Shown: positions 33,280 through 45,208 of the stretch, piece after piece
How the letters are laid out: each line of letters starts with the position of its first letter
Numbering within the stretch: the first letter of the stretch is position 1
Assembly: GCA_000469685.2 (NCBI GenBank)
Contig: LS997566.1
Location: 44,875,442 to 44,939,441, forward strand
Reading direction: 5' to 3'
Source of the DNA: Haemonchus contortus
Taxonomy: Eukaryota; Nematoda; Chromadorea; Rhabditida; Trichostrongylidae
Length of the DNA stretch: 64,000 nt
Translations under genes and position numbers: made by a program
The notes under the pieces: model-generated
The model's input: the letters and a program-made list of their open reading frames with translations, nothing else
Databases searched by the model: none
Told to the model about the DNA's origin: nothing

Positions 33280-34922
33280 TTACTTTCCAGTGGAACCAAA
33301 TCCACCTTCACCTCGAACGGTATCGGTCAATGTGGTACATTCCTCGTACTTGCAGTGAGCAATACGTTCACAAATAAACTGAGCAATTCGGTCTCCCTTT
33401 TTAACCTAAATCAAAGGCGATAAAGCAAATGAACATAAGTAGCTCAGCCTTTAGCGTACCTCAAAGTCGGATGGTCCGAAATTAAAAAGCAAAACTTTCA
33501 GTTCTCCTCGGTAGTCACTGTCTACAACACCAGCACCGACATCAATGAAATTTTTAGCCGCTAAACCGGATCGTGGCGCAACACGTCCGTAATAGCCGAA
33601 TGGAAGCTCAACCTGCAGACCCGTAGAGACGCAGAATTTACCTGAAAAAAGACTACCTGAGAATATTCAAGTGAAACAATCTTACGCAACTGGTTCCCCG
33701 CTTCAATTGGGCACTCAAATCAATAGTGAGGTTCATTTTTGTGAAGGTCTGAACTCATTGAAATGATGATGAGTTTGTGGTGACCATGTTTTTGAAAAGA
33801 GGGTGAGTATAATTCTTGCAGAATTGGGGGATTCCACTAACTTCATAAATCGGACGGTTATCTCACTGTCGACACAAGTTTGAAGCTTGCCAATCTTCAC
33901 TAAAAACAAGCTGTTCAATTGTTATTTTGCTCGAATAGCTCCATCCCGACATGAGGGTTACCATGAGCTTCGCAACAAATCTTTGTTGAATCACTTAACA
34001 GGAAAAAGAGCTGTAATAGGGAATGATTGTTGTTCACAAGGGCAAACAAAAATAGGCACTTAGGTTCTTTTGCTATGCAATGAAACGATAAGTTGATCTC
34101 TAGTAGAGGCTTTGACCAACCTGAATCGCTAATATGTTAGCTTGTCGATACTGACCATTTATGACTCCTTCAATGTCCGTTTATTTACAGAACTTGGCTT
34201 TAGGAAATTTTCAAAAAACACTTACTACACAATTGCTAGAGTAGAGTCAACGAATAAATTCAATTAGGGAGTAGTTCAAAAAACTGACAAGGAAAAACTC
34301 AGCCAAAATTTACCATATTTATCATAGAAAAGGTGGAATTCGGAAAAAACCTGATGCAGGTCTTACAATAGCGAGAAAAACACTTTCAAAGAAGATGTGT
34401 TCTAGTACAGACGATCTCGCTCATTTCCCCCGGCCGGCATCACGAAAACGCAATATGCGCTAATCGTGCTGATGGTGCTGTACCTTTCCGGTACTTGCAG
34501 AGCATTACTGTCTTGAAACCTATTACTTGAGCGATATACAGAAAAGAGATTCAATTTGTAACCAATGAAAAACGATGTCAGTGATGTCGGATATCTCGCT
34601 TGCTCGACTCATTTTCCAATGCGAAATATAACTTCATAAAGCAAACTCTCATACTCACCATGTGCTGGTACAACACAATCCTCAGCACTGAAAAGATCCG
34701 CTCCAGCTGCAGCAGCAGAACCATAAACCGGTGCTTGAGCATCAGGACTAAGTTTTACGAAACGAATGGTTAGCCGCTGAAAAAACATGAACATTGGAAA
34801 AGCAAGCATGTAAACAAGCTGAACACTTGTACCTGGTCATCAGCCTCAAGTCTAGGCCTCTTCGTTTCGGTAATTGTATCGCCCGAGCCTACATTTTCGT
34901 TTCGCTGAGACAGGACATCCAT
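33280..34922 (-). CDS. dut-1: dUTPase (deoxyuridine 5'-triphosphate nucleotidohydrolase), 4 exons, 171 aa
   Basis: Hydrolyses dUTP to dUMP and pyrophosphate, keeping uracil out of DNA and supplying dUMP for thymidylate synthesis. Exons: 34833-34922, 34659-34776, 33460-33641, 33280-33405; phases join and give 516 nt including the stop at 33,280-33,282. All trimeric-dUTPase motifs are visible: motif 1 AGADLFSAE in exon 2; motif 2 APRSGLA and motif 3 [12 protein letters not shown] (catalytic Asp) in exon 3; motif 4 [10 protein letters not shown] and the C-terminal P-loop-like motif 5 [10 protein letters not shown] in exon 4. The chosen ATG (34,920-34,922) gives a short charged N-terminus with a basic KRPRLE that could be a nuclear signal; an upstream in-frame ATG at 34,979 is possible. 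One catalytic domain of normal length. The symbol follows the nematode orthologue name. Confidence 0.93.
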
Positions 34923-34989
34923 CGTATCGCAAAAAATCTGGACACTCGGACTTTCTGCTGAATTAAATAGGTGCAACATACGTTGAATC

Positions 34990-35940
34990 TATGATAAGGA
35001 CTCAGTTATGACGAAAAGGCACCCAACCGCTCCATACAGAAAAGAATGGGAATGAGAAAATGACCAGCCCGTGGAGGAGCATCAAATTTTCCCGCCTCAG
35101 CAATATTGTGCAATTGCGTAACCGCACAACTACAGAATGTTCACGTCCGATTATATTCCAGAGTTACGGCCGTTTTCGTCTACGGAAGCCACAAGCGGGT
35201 TTCTGGGAAACACGAGGTTTAATGCTTCCATATTTCGACGCTCCCATATTCACTACAGCTCATAACTGGTCAGGGTACTATAGGAAGCCCCCTCCAAACT
35301 ACCCCCCCCCCCCAAACCATAGGAAGATCAGGCAGCTTGATTTTTAGGATGAAGCATCTACCGGCGATGGGTTCTTCATTATCTTTTGGAGAAGAAGAAA
35401 GGGATTGGGAGAGATGGGAGAATTCATAGAAGCGGAAGCCAGCATTAGCTGAAAGACGTGTATACACACAAGAAATACCATTCTTTCAACCCTTCGGATG
35501 ATCGACATATGGTTTTGGTAAGCATTTCACAAAGTGGAAGTAGTTCTGTCCACACTCCCGTAAACTTGGTTATTTATCAAAAGTTTCATCCTCCAGGGAC
35601 TGAAAGACGACTAACTACGATAATTAACTAGGAAAGCAGCCATGTTCAACTATCACTCAATCTTGGCATAGTATCGATGACACTTATTACTTATACGGCT
35701 CGCCTTCACTCACCACCAGCAACAAACCATTCGCTTCTGTTTTTGCGATCTTCATCCACGGTAGACCCAGAATTCGACGAAGATGTGGAGTCGTTCAACT
35801 GCGGTCGCAGCTGGACAAGTACAGCAATCGTGAAGATTGTAGAGGAGCCCACTCGACTGTCCTACTTGCCCATCTGTCACCATCTCTTCTCATTATATGA
35901 CCGGCCCACCGAAATTTTGCGATTTTGATGTATTCCATCG
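34990..35940. other. Upstream region of the dUTPase gene and spacer
   Basis: Contains a C-rich run at about 35,302-35,312 and, on the minus strand at about 35,718-35,805, a short exon-like stretch (NDSTSSSNSGSTVDEDRKNR, then a strong G/GTGAGT donor) that could belong to an unidentified gene; no flanking exon was found. Nothing else is supported. Confidence 0.25.
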
Positions 35941-35949
35941 GATCGCGGA

Positions 35950-36900
35950 GTCGGGTCATTCTGCGCATATCCGAGCTGCGGAGTCCGGCTCGATATTATG
36001 TGAGCCGATTGAACCTCAAAAGACATCGCTCCAGCGCTCTGTAACTTGTGCTCAAAGCCCTTGATGTGGATGCACTGGTCACCCAAGTCTCCGACCCGCA
36101 GGAAGAACGGTGGAACCGAACAGATCAGCGCATAGCTCCGGGTCAGATAGACGGTTAGTGACCTCATTGAGGGGTCCGGAAGCTGCCCACACTGCTTTCT
36201 CCCGTTTCACCAGTTATCCCCTCATGTCCTTGTTCATATTCATGGAACGCCCGAGATAAACGTAGGACGAGGTCTCCCTGATAGGTGTACTATCGATTTC
36301 AATTTATCCTTCGTCGACCCGAGCATTCTTCATGAACTGAGCCTTTGTTTGGTTGATCCGCAGCCCAAACCTCTTTCCTGCATTACTTTGAGCTCAGCAA
36401 GCATAGTCTCAGCTTCCGCAATGTTGCTTGAAAAGAGAACGATGTCGTCCGCAAAGCGGAGATTTGAGAAGAACCGTTCGTCCACACGAATGTCGTTTTC
36501 CTCCCAGTCTAGCCGAAGCCTGGAGTTGTGCCCTTTTCGCGCTCGCAGTCGCTACAATTCCGAAGGAAGGATCCGAGATGCTGTTCCGCCTGTGGGGATT
36601 TTTGGTCTTCTCACGTGTGCGGTGGATCGGTACAGGTTGGTGTGAAACCTCCGTGTAACTTCCTCTATCTCAAATTTCGATGATAAAGTGTTCCGTCCTG
36701 GTCCTTGATCAAGAATGCGATGACTTAGACGTAAAGTATCGGGACCTGCTGCGCGCAACTTAAAGTGTGAAGAACGAACTCAACCGCGTCCTCGGACGGA
36801 CGGACAAGTAGGAATCCAGCAAGGGGGCGGCCATTCCTCCAGTTCCTCGCACATCTACCTAACCACAGCTTCGAACGCGAAGCGGCAATTCGGTCAAGGT
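35950..36900 (-). pseudogene. Non-LTR retrotransposon reverse transcriptase, broken
   Basis: Minus-strand pieces in order: FHTNLYRSTAHVRRPKIP and ASRILPSEL (36,640-36,560), WEENDIRVDERFF (about 36,500), NLRFADDIVLFSSN with the catalytic FADD (about 36,470-36,420), AEAETMLAELKVMQE, INQTKAQFMKNARV, then SSYVYLGRSMNMNKDMRG (about 36,270-36,215). Several frameshifts and stops separate them. The arrangement is RTE-like, and it differs in sequence from the copy at 21.7 kb, so it is not a recent duplicate. Confidence 0.8.
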
Positions 36901-36959
36901 AAACCCCCACGTGGCTGAAGAACACCGGAGCTTTGCATTAGAGCATATGATAAAATACT

Positions 36960-37760
36960 GAAAACTAGAGAGAAAACGGAAATATTATTGTTACATAAAC
37001 CAAAATTTTTGAATCGAACACGCCTACAAGCCTAACGCCACCCTCCCATCACGTTGAGGTGGCAGAACGTCGGGCGGTATCGATGATAACTTAGGGGTTC
37101 TCTCTGAAGTCACGGCCGAGATGATACAAAGTTTATTCGGCTAACCTTTCGGCCAGTCGCCTTCGTCAGAGCCTGGAAGCCAAAAAGCAATTGAGACTCA
37201 TCCTGATCAGACTACGTTCAGACCTCAGCTTAGTTCTAGTGTGGCCTATAGATATCTAGTAAAGTCTCGCAAATCACAATAGGTAACCCACCTTAGATGT
37301 CAAAAAGAAGATCGTTGACCCTCCTTTTTGGATTGCGTATTTGAAACTTCAGCAGTGGGTGTGCTCCTAGTTTGTTGAACCCTGAAGTTGAAGCCGGTGG
37401 CAGCTGAAAACCACGCAGGTCGAGGAACCGAGCAAGCTCTTGGTTACAGCAAAAATTCCTCTTTCTAATTCATTTTTGGGTTTTTAGCGCAGTTTACACG
37501 ATAGAATGGCCGTGCGAAAGTGTAGACTCGATGGTACGGTCCGATTGGTTGAAGTCCCCCCCCCCCCATACAAATCTAAAGCAGAGTCTGGAACAAACAT
37601 CTCTATGATCGTTTCTGCACCATACCTCATTGTGTAGTCTGTCCCGAGACGGTGACTGCAGACGGTGACTGCATGACTGTCAGGTGTGATCTACTTGATC
37701 ACATGCAACCTCTGTGGAGATGAATACACAGACGAGACCGGAAGACCTCTAACATGCAGG
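36960..37760. other. Spacer with repeat-like words
   Basis: About 37,120-37,185 ('caaagtttattcggctaacc', 'tttcggcc', 'cttcgtcagagcc') resembles the 23,660-23,710 block ('tttattcaggccgacgttt', 'cgtcgtcttcaaaggcc'), a style of sequence seen in mobile elements; a poly-C run sits at 37,556-37,568. No gene is seen. Confidence 0.3.
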
Positions 37761-37762
37761 GT

Positions 37763-38160
37763 TAAAGGCACAGTTCACGATAATTTTGGGGTATCCGGTA
37801 TTTATGTGTTCGGAAAAGACGACCCAGTAGTGGGTTCCCAATAAAAAAGCGAGCCGTCAAAAACGGTCAGATCAAAACGCGTAAGACGTGTCAATGGCTG
37901 TTAAGAGATGTGCGAGAGTGTGTGTCTGTGATGAGAGATCAGACAACGCGCATTATGTCATGACGTGGAGAGAACTCCTGTTTCATTCGACAGGCTGCGC
38001 AGTCCGGACGACCGACTATTTTCAAGAGTCCTTCCCCCTCGTTTCGTCTTAGTGGCCATCGCACACCGGGTCGTCTTTTTCGTCTTTTCCGCCGTCCCGC
38101 ATCTCATTTTTTGTTTGTTTTTTGTGTTTCTCTGTTTTTAACGAACTCTTGCTGTATTGG
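37763..38160. mobile_element. TTAA MITE (M1/M2 superfamily), left end
   Basis: Begins TTAA then AGGCACAGTTCACGATAA at 37,763-37,784. The interior differs from M1 and M2 ('gtagtgggttcccaataa', 'cgagccgtcaaaaacggtc'). The matching right end was not found, so the boundary is approximate. Confidence 0.5.
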
Positions 38161-38199
38161 TGTTGAAACGCATAAGGATTACAATAATAAATTTATTTG

Positions 38200-39010
38200 A
38201 CTTTGAGCTTGTCTTTTTGTTAATAGTTCAAATGGCAAGTTCCATGCATATCGCACTCTCGTTAGTATCGAAGTTCTTTGTAGTATAACAGTTATCAGAT
38301 AATAGTCTACTTCCTAACAATATGACATGCCCACACGTGAAGAAAATGAGGTAGTAGGGCATGCAGACCGTCAGAGGGAGAAGGAAGACGCACGTAGCAA
38401 CACCATATGCAGTACCTACATTCGCAGCGCTCCTGCATATTCCGCGTCGGGGTGCTCCAGTAGGCTGTACTGACGTGTATAAATCAAGTCCGTATTTTGT
38501 ATCCGAAAAGTTTTCAAGGGTTCAGCGAAGGAACTGTGCACTTACACTTGAAGCGTGATTCATATGAAGTATCTGATCACGTGCTCGAAAATTCAGTTTT
38601 GGCTCCGTCTTCAGTAGTAAGGATTTGCTTCGGTGGCCCCTAGGATCGGCGCCGAGAAGCAGTTATCTTCGCCAGATCCTTTTCCTTTCAGCGACCAAAT
38701 GAAAGCTGAACGCTATTTTGCGCATCCTTTTCGATCAGTATCCCTTTCGTTGATTGTCGGGCCCTAGTTGAAGAGTTTCAAAACGAAGCTCCATATCATT
38801 GCCAGGGTCCGAGACATTCATCTTCATTCCCAGGTTCCTAGCCGTATCAGAAAAATCGGCAATGTTTGTGCTGGAAGTGCCAGCCTGCCTTCATCCATTT
38901 CCTTGTCCTTGGCGAATACGCACGTGTTTAGGACCAAGCTCACGATAGCCCCTGGTCACCGAACTACGTGATGAATGTTGTGAGATGACCCTGATGGCCA
39001 AGCAAAAAAC
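38200..39010. other. Unassigned stretch left of the Kelch relic
   Basis: Short frames only; no domain, splice pattern or repeat boundary that I can support. Confidence 0.3.
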
Positions 39011-39014
39011 AACG

Positions 39015-39865
39015 ATGGGCCAAATGTGAGATTTCACAGGACATCTCTGTCAACGCTCATCGAGTGTACTTGCTACATACTCATTGTCAAACTACTTCAA
39101 GAAAATGGTCACAATTGACACGCTCGAAGGTCGGCAGCGTACGGTCATGATCTACGATATACACTTTTAGTGAACATCCTTTGTGACAAGCTATTTTTGC
39201 AAATGTGATCTCCGCTTTTCGACTCTTCTCCCAGGAGGAATAGAGATTATCGATTATGAAGGGTCGACCCTTAACGCTATGGTGAGATTCTACTGCTCTG
39301 GTAAGATACAGATCAGCGACTCGAATGTCCCGAGCGTACTTCACGCTGCTTGTCTGCTTCAATTCACGAACTCCAGGTTCCTTGCGTTCAGGAGTTCGAT
39401 TTGAATGAAAGACATGATTTGCTCTTTCGAAGATCTCTAGGAAGCCTGTTGTTGGTGTTGCGTAGGAATTCGTGATTTTGCCGATAAGTATTCATGTCGA
39501 AAGCTTGTTCACTGTGCTGAAGAGTGCATCTTGAAGAAAATCCGAGTAGTCAGAACCAAATTATATGGTAGTGGTGAGCACAAGCTGTTCTTTTCTACGT
39601 GAGTTGGTATGTTTGTGAGGCTGGGGAGTTTCATCGCAACCTGTTAAGCACGATCCTGCTACTGACAAATGTTTGGGTGACACCGCTCCCTCTCCTATAC
39701 GGCGGCATTTGGGGTGGGACGCTTGACGGTGGTATTTATGCAGTGGGTGGCTTTATTGGTGGTGATTATCAGGCCTGGACGTTGTTGAGGGATAAGGACA
39801 AGGTTTATCGATGATCGATACGTGGAATTTTATGGTTTCACTGCAACTATGACGTTTGGCGAAAT
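39015..39865 (+). pseudogene. BTB-BACK-Kelch gene relic (Kelch-like adaptor), frameshifted
   Basis: Plus-strand pieces follow the order of a Kelch-like ubiquitin-ligase adaptor. BTB: ISVNAHRV (39,040), YFKKMVTIDTLEGRQRTVMI (39,093-39,150), then LNAMVRFYCSGKIQISDSNV and VLHAACLLQF (39,265-39,365). BACK: GIRDFADKYSCRKLVHCAEE (39,463-39,525) and ILKKIRVV. Kelch: GGTLDGGIYAVGGF (39,715-39,755), then IDTWNFMVSL (about 39,815-39,845). Each piece is in a different frame, stops intervene and most Kelch repeats are gone. No intron is evident between the domains, which would fit a decayed retrocopy. Functional relatives bind Cullin-3 through BTB and substrates through Kelch blades. Confidence 0.75.
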
Positions 39866-40119
39866 GAGTGAACTGTCAGTAAGCAGGTCAATGATCTGCC
39901 CTAGGAAGAGGAGGGCCTTGGGCGGAAACAGACCACATAAAAGGGGGCCAGGAGATGGAGTTCTGTTCTGCAGTATTTGGAGTTACAGTCCCCCCACCTA
40001 CGTCCCTCCTTCGCCGTCTTCCCCCTTCCTCACAAGGCTTCGTTTATTTCTTTTTTTTTCACATTGTACGTTGTTCTCGTTTGTTACCTAATTGTTTGTA
40101 ATCGAATTCGTTTTTGTTC

Positions 40120-42235
40120 CGCAATAAACGAATTAGTAAGGTTCGGGGTATCTTGGTCTACACGTTTTGCGTGTCGATATCTCGCTACCGAACCAGACGT
40201 TCGGTACGTGGGGGCGGAACCGCAAGAGTGAGCTATCGATTGTGAGATATACACCGGACCGGAGAGGCCGAAGAGTGAGAGAGGGCGCAGATCAGCAAGA
40301 ACGGTAGTCAAGGATAGGTTCGCCAGCAAGAAAGGGGCGATCCTAAGAAAGGTGCTGTGTATTGGTTGAAGTGGAACGAACGAGTGACTGGCGAAAACGC
40401 ACAGTGAGTGTGAAGCTGAGGAGATCGTATCAGCGCCACTGTTCGTCACTCATATTGTACTTTTGCCGCCGTTCGTCGTTTGTCGTCGGCATAGTCAAAG
40501 AAATGATTAATAATACAGTGTGTTCCAGAAATATGGTGAGTAGCTGCTGAGGAGTTTTCAGTAGTTGAGATTAGCGAAGAGCTAGAAAGTGTCTTAGTGG
40601 GGATTAGGCAGATACCCATTAGAGTAGGGTAAGAATTGGAAGAGGCGCGTATAGCGGAAATACAGAACCAAGTTGTTCCGGGTATTGGGAAGTGAAGCGA
40701 GTGGCATAGGCAAAATGCTGGAAGACTTGAAAGCCAGCGTAGTGGGATATGAGCAGTTTGGGCGGAAACTGTTCAGAACCCTACGCACTAAAGGCATTGA
40801 CACAATAGATGATCTTACCGAGTATTTTGATAGCACAGAACGAGATGGCGAGTTGATTGCTGATATATGCGACACGTTTCAGACTGACGGTCGGGAGGTT
40901 CGAAATGTACTGGGAGAGGTACAACGCACCGTGCGTCAGCAGTCACACCGAAGGAGAGCCGCCAAAGGACGATGATCAAATGGACACGGACACTAACACG
41001 GGTGAATTGGGAAGACAATCCCGTAACAGGAGATTGGGGGATATAGAGACAGAATTCCAGATGAGAGGAAACTCGATGATGTGAGCAAGCCAGACTGGAG
41101 CGCCTTACGGTCTTGGAAGTAGCGTTCGAAGAACTTGAAAGGAAAAGCAGTCAGCACATCGGGTCAGGAAGCTTCAAAGTTTGTGGCCTTGATGCAGGCG
41201 AATGCGTGCAAAAGTCCTGGGTTACTCAAGGGGACTAGGTCGAAAAATTTCGACGAGTTTATACGACGATTCGAAAGGGATATGGGACAGTCATTGTGGA
41301 TGAGCGGGTTCTAATCGATACCTTGGGTGATGACCACTTGGATGGTAGGGCCAAGAGTGTCCTTTTGAGTTTGCCAAGCGAAATTAAGCAGCAAGGGTCC
41401 GATGCCGTGGTAGAGGAGTTGAGGAAGTTATGAGCCAACGACTCTACAGCGGGACGGCTTCGGGCATTGACAGAGCTGAGAAACCTGAGGCGTAGAGCGG
41501 TGCAAAGCGTGTCGGAGTTCTGCGAAGTGTTGGAAAAGGTGAGCGCCAGGCTACCCCCTCCTGCAGGTAAAATGATAGGTCTATGGAGTATGCCCAGATC
41601 CTGCTAGACCATTTGAAGGTGTTTCCGGAGCGTATTCACCTGCTGAGTACACTTTATAAGGTGAAGCCCAGGAGGCCTATAACGTAGTGAAGGAGTTGGC
41701 CCTAAGTATTGAACAATCCAAACTGATGTGGTCAAGTGAAGGAGGGCAAAAGTATGACAAAGGGACTTGGAAGCAAAGAGTCGCCAACTACCATGAAGAG
41801 TCAGGACCACTGAAAGAGACGGGAAGAGAAAGGAAGTAAGGAGCAAATGAGGTGTTACAACTGCTACAGATTCGGGCACATAAGCAAGGACTGTCCCCTG
41901 AGGAGAACCGTGGTGAAACAAATGGCTAGCAAACCCTCGGAAATGGGGCAAAGAAGAGATACAGATGTGGTAACCCAAATAGTAGAGAAAGCGAGAAGCC
42001 TATGCGTGAGAGCGGTTGAGCCGTCAGAGGTGCCATTGGTAGGAAACGTGGTGCCAGTGAGGGCTCCAAGATATGACTCCACCCTAAAAAAGCTGAAGAA
42101 CGATCTCGAAGAGGAGGAAAAGAAGAAAAAACAGATAAAACAAGGCCCAACTGCCTTCGCAGCTTCAGCAAGTGCCGCGTTACTCGAGAAAGACGGGCCG
42201 AAAAGAGGGAAACGACGAGAGTTGTAACTACGTTC
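40120..42235 (+). pseudogene. LTR-retrotransposon gag relic with CCHC zinc knuckle
   Basis: Upstream, 40,120-40,170 ('gcaataaacgaattag') looks like an R/U5-type end. From about 40,560 a worn plus-strand frame includes ELEEARIAEIQNQVV, then KLFRTLRTKGIDTIDDLTEY (40,760-40,825), FDEFIRRFERDMGQ (41,250-41,290) and AYNVVKELALSIEQS (41,670-41,715). The frame opening at 41,847 begins with a canonical knuckle CYNCYRFGHISKDC and ends in a lysine/glutamate-rich tail at 42,227. Stops and shifts break the middle. Protease and reverse transcriptase are not found to the right. Probably a Ty3/gypsy-type gag; the class is uncertain. Confidence 0.7.
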
Positions 42236-42239
42236 AAGC

Positions 42240-43790
42240 AGCTTCGAGAGATTCTGACGGAATGGACAACGCATGCCATTTGGATCATTGTGTGGCCCGA
42301 AGATAAAATTTCAATGAGGACGAAATCTGTGAAATCGGTAGAGCATGCGGGCAGCATTTGGCCGAAGGAGGACAGGTGGTAACTGCGTGGCCTCCGGTCA
42401 TCGAGAAAAATGTTGAGAATTGGAAGTCGATGGTGGAAATATGGTCTATGTTGGATGAGACCATAAAGAGACAAGCCGTTGCGGGACAGTTCTATAGTGC
42501 GGCAGGCACAAAAAAGGGGAAATGGTCGAGTTTTTTGTGAAATAGGATCACCAGAGACAGCGTTGTATTATTGCGGTTCCGATAATGCCGTAGGTTGGGC
42601 GAAGTCGTTATATGTGTGTATAAAAAGAAAACTGATTGGGACAGTAACAGTACTAAATGTAACCGTAGGCTTCTTCTGCCTAAACCTCCTATCTACAGTT
42701 GTCCCAGCTCTTCAAAGCGTCGAGTATACCATCTGCCTTGTTACAATGAGTTGTGTGGAGATGTACCGTGCCAAAAGTACTCGTAACTGCGAAGAGGTGA
42801 TTGGTTCACGAGTTAGTGACGATGACAAAACCATGGTCACTTTAGCCGAGCCAAACATTTTTTGATCTTTGGTGGTTCTACTTTCAATGAAGGCATCCGC
42901 TTTTTCCTCGTACACCTCAATTACTGCCATTGCTTGAACTATGATAGTCATAATTCGGCCCAACCAAGTTATCACCCTCATCCGAGTATCGCAATGTATA
43001 GAGAGGGTAAAAACATTGACGAGGACGTCGGCAGCTAAAGTTAGATCACAGTGTTGCCCGAAAGATGCTAATCTGCGATTACGATACTGAAGAAAATTAT
43101 AACTCTTAGGTACGTCACCCCCAACCGTTGCCCCAACCGTTGCCCTAGTCCAAAGTCCCATTCCGGAGGGAATTCGCATATTTAAATACGGTTGTATTGG
43201 AAAGGAAACATGTTGACTGTTGTGCGTGTGGTTCAGTGGTTTTATTGCAGCTCCGGTGATAATGGAGTAAATGTTACACAGTAATATAGTAAGTGCGGTC
43301 GTTACTGCCATAATAACACACATTAATGACAAGTAATACTTTATAAAACAGGTAACCTACGTCTTGCCCGTGGCGCTGTTAGACAAAGAAGTGGGAACCA
43401 CGCTTTTTGGTGGTAGCTTGGCCCGCGTCATTTAGGTGCGTGGACTAAGTTAGCGGGTTCCTTGAGCATTGCTGTCCTCCCTGAACTTCTGCTGCATCGG
43501 CCAGACAATTATCTGCCATGCACTGGCTGTTCATTCACAACTTTCAGGGTTAAACGGCCATTCTGATCAGACTTCATCCTCTGGCTCCATCCTTTTCGAG
43601 AAGACCAGCGCTCTCCAGTGAAACCTGTGGACCATCCCTGACGTCCCTTTTGCCCCGTTCTCGTCCTCGATCTCCTTTGTCGTGATTCCAGGCATTCTCG
43701 AACCCATAATCACCTTTTTCTTCCAGTCCCTTGATCACTTTCGCCATACGCCACATCACGGATTCAGCTCAATCCAAACTTTCCACCACG
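42240..43790. other. Repeat-derived spacer between gag relic and BEL/Pao element
   Basis: Contains a 206-codon minus frame (42,712-43,332) and a plus frame at 42,595-42,786 with CYNELCGDVPC; neither has a recognised domain. A minus-strand piece at 43,574-43,650 (LLEKDGARG) echoes the gag tail LLEKDGPKRG at 42,180-42,205, suggesting another fragment of the same element family in the opposite orientation. Confidence 0.3.
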
Positions 43791-43797
43791 CAGGCTG

Positions 43798-44548
43798 TGT
43801 CGCGACTTACGTGCGACCGTGAGCCCCCCGCTGGAAAATATCGTGCTCCAATGCGGAACCGCGTCGCAGTACGTTCAAATGGCAGAAGCTTCCGGAAGCG
43901 CGGGAACGTTAGCCACGCTGGCAATATTTCATCATCAGTCAGTGTCAGTATGTGAGTCGTCGTCGCTGCCGTCTCCGCGCGTGGTGCGCTCGTCATCTTC
44001 AGCCGTCGCCGCTTCTGCACCGGTTCTTATTGTCATCAGCGGTGCCCGGATCTTCAGCCGTCCCGTGTCAATCTCAGTCGATGCGAAGAACAACATCACC
44101 ATCAGCTGAAGTTAACAACCTCGACACGCCTACTCAGCGGTACCCTTTTCTGGTTCTGTTTTGACTTCAGTCGCTGACCATTTCTCCTTTTCTCTTTCCA
44201 TTTCATTTCTATTGCATCATCCTTTTCATATATAATTTCCATGTAGTGTATAACAGTTTCTATAATATGTTTATTCTCATAAACCGTATAATTACAATAG
44301 CGTAGTTCTCAATCACGCGTTTTAACGCGGAATATTTTGGTCATAAGTTTGCATCATATGTCCTATTAGTCCTCAGCAGAGCCGGGAGGGGATTAGGGCC
44401 CTGTAGGTGTCCCAGTGGCAGGCAGTAGGGCATTCAGGTGCGACTTACCCCTCCAGAGGGAGTGTGGGTCCTTACAATACCCACATTCTGGCGTGACCTT
44501 GGGTCCCGCCGCCGATGCAGTTCAGCCACAGGGACCGGGGTCGCGACA
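43798..44548 (+). repeat. 5' LTR (751 bp)
   Basis: Starts TGTCGCGACTTACG and ends GGGGTCGCGACA, the standard TG..CA with a 9-bp inverted end. The U3-R region would contain the promoter; 'tataatttcc' near 44,230 is a possible but unproven TATA-like site. Frames over it are duplicated exactly in the 3' LTR and are not genes. Confidence 0.9.
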
Positions 44549-44552
44549 GAAT

Positions 44553-44567
44553 TGGTGCATCGGGCCG
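44553..44567 (+). promoter_or_regulatory. Primer-binding site, probably tRNA-Gly
   Basis: TGGTGCATCGGGCCG lies four bases after the 5' LTR. TGGTGCATCGG is complementary to the 3' end expected for a nematode tRNA-Gly (…CCGATGCA plus CCA). One base differs beyond the eleventh position. Confidence 0.6.
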
Positions 44568-45208
44568 CAGTCAACGTCGTCGAAAGACGGCCTTGGCTGT
44601 TGCGATCGAGCCTTCCGTCGCACCCTTTAGGTTATCAGGGTACCCCCACGTCTTCAGTCCTTCCCAAAACGTAAGCGCTTCCGTGCGCCGTTAACTGCCT
44701 TTTTAGTTAACTTGTGGACCCGCATGCGTATTTTAAGTAGGTGTCTAGTGTGAGGGACGGGCCATGCTGCCCACAACTGGGTCTAAAACATCGCTACTCA
44801 CGCCTGTCCAGTGCTACTGTCGGGATCAGTGGCAGGGGTCCCCTCAGTACCTTAACCGGTCGTACTGGCAGGGAGCATGCCGTGAGCAAGTCAGTGTAGG
44901 ATCCTTACGCGCCCTGCGACTATCGCAGCATTGGGTTGCATGGGTGTTGGTTGGTGGAGTGCGATCCCGCCAATAATATTGGGACGGTAGAGCGACGTGA
45001 GCTTCCGGTAGAGCCAATTGCGGCGCAGTGAGCTAAGCCAACAACACTAAGAGCTGGGATAGTCTCCGTGTAGACTCAAGCCGCGTAGTCGTAAGCGCTA
45101 GACCGTGGTTGACCTTACCGTGCTCGTTCCTACCATTAGCCCTTGCTTATTATCCGCATGTTGCATTCACACCCTTTTGCGCCCCCTTTTTAGATTTTCA
45201 GTCGTGTC

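Noticed and set aside
35718..35805. Exon with strong GTGAGT donor encoding a Ser-rich peptide
   Set aside because: No neighbouring exon or family match was found; a single good donor is insufficient.
42712..43332. 206-codon minus-strand frame as a viral-type envelope or other gene
   Set aside because: No recognisable motif, signal or cysteine pattern in either strand; it lies in repeat-derived sequence and may be open by chance.
43819..44164. Frames repeated almost exactly at 46,640-47,016
   Set aside because: They lie within the two LTR copies; duplication reflects LTR structure rather than two genes.
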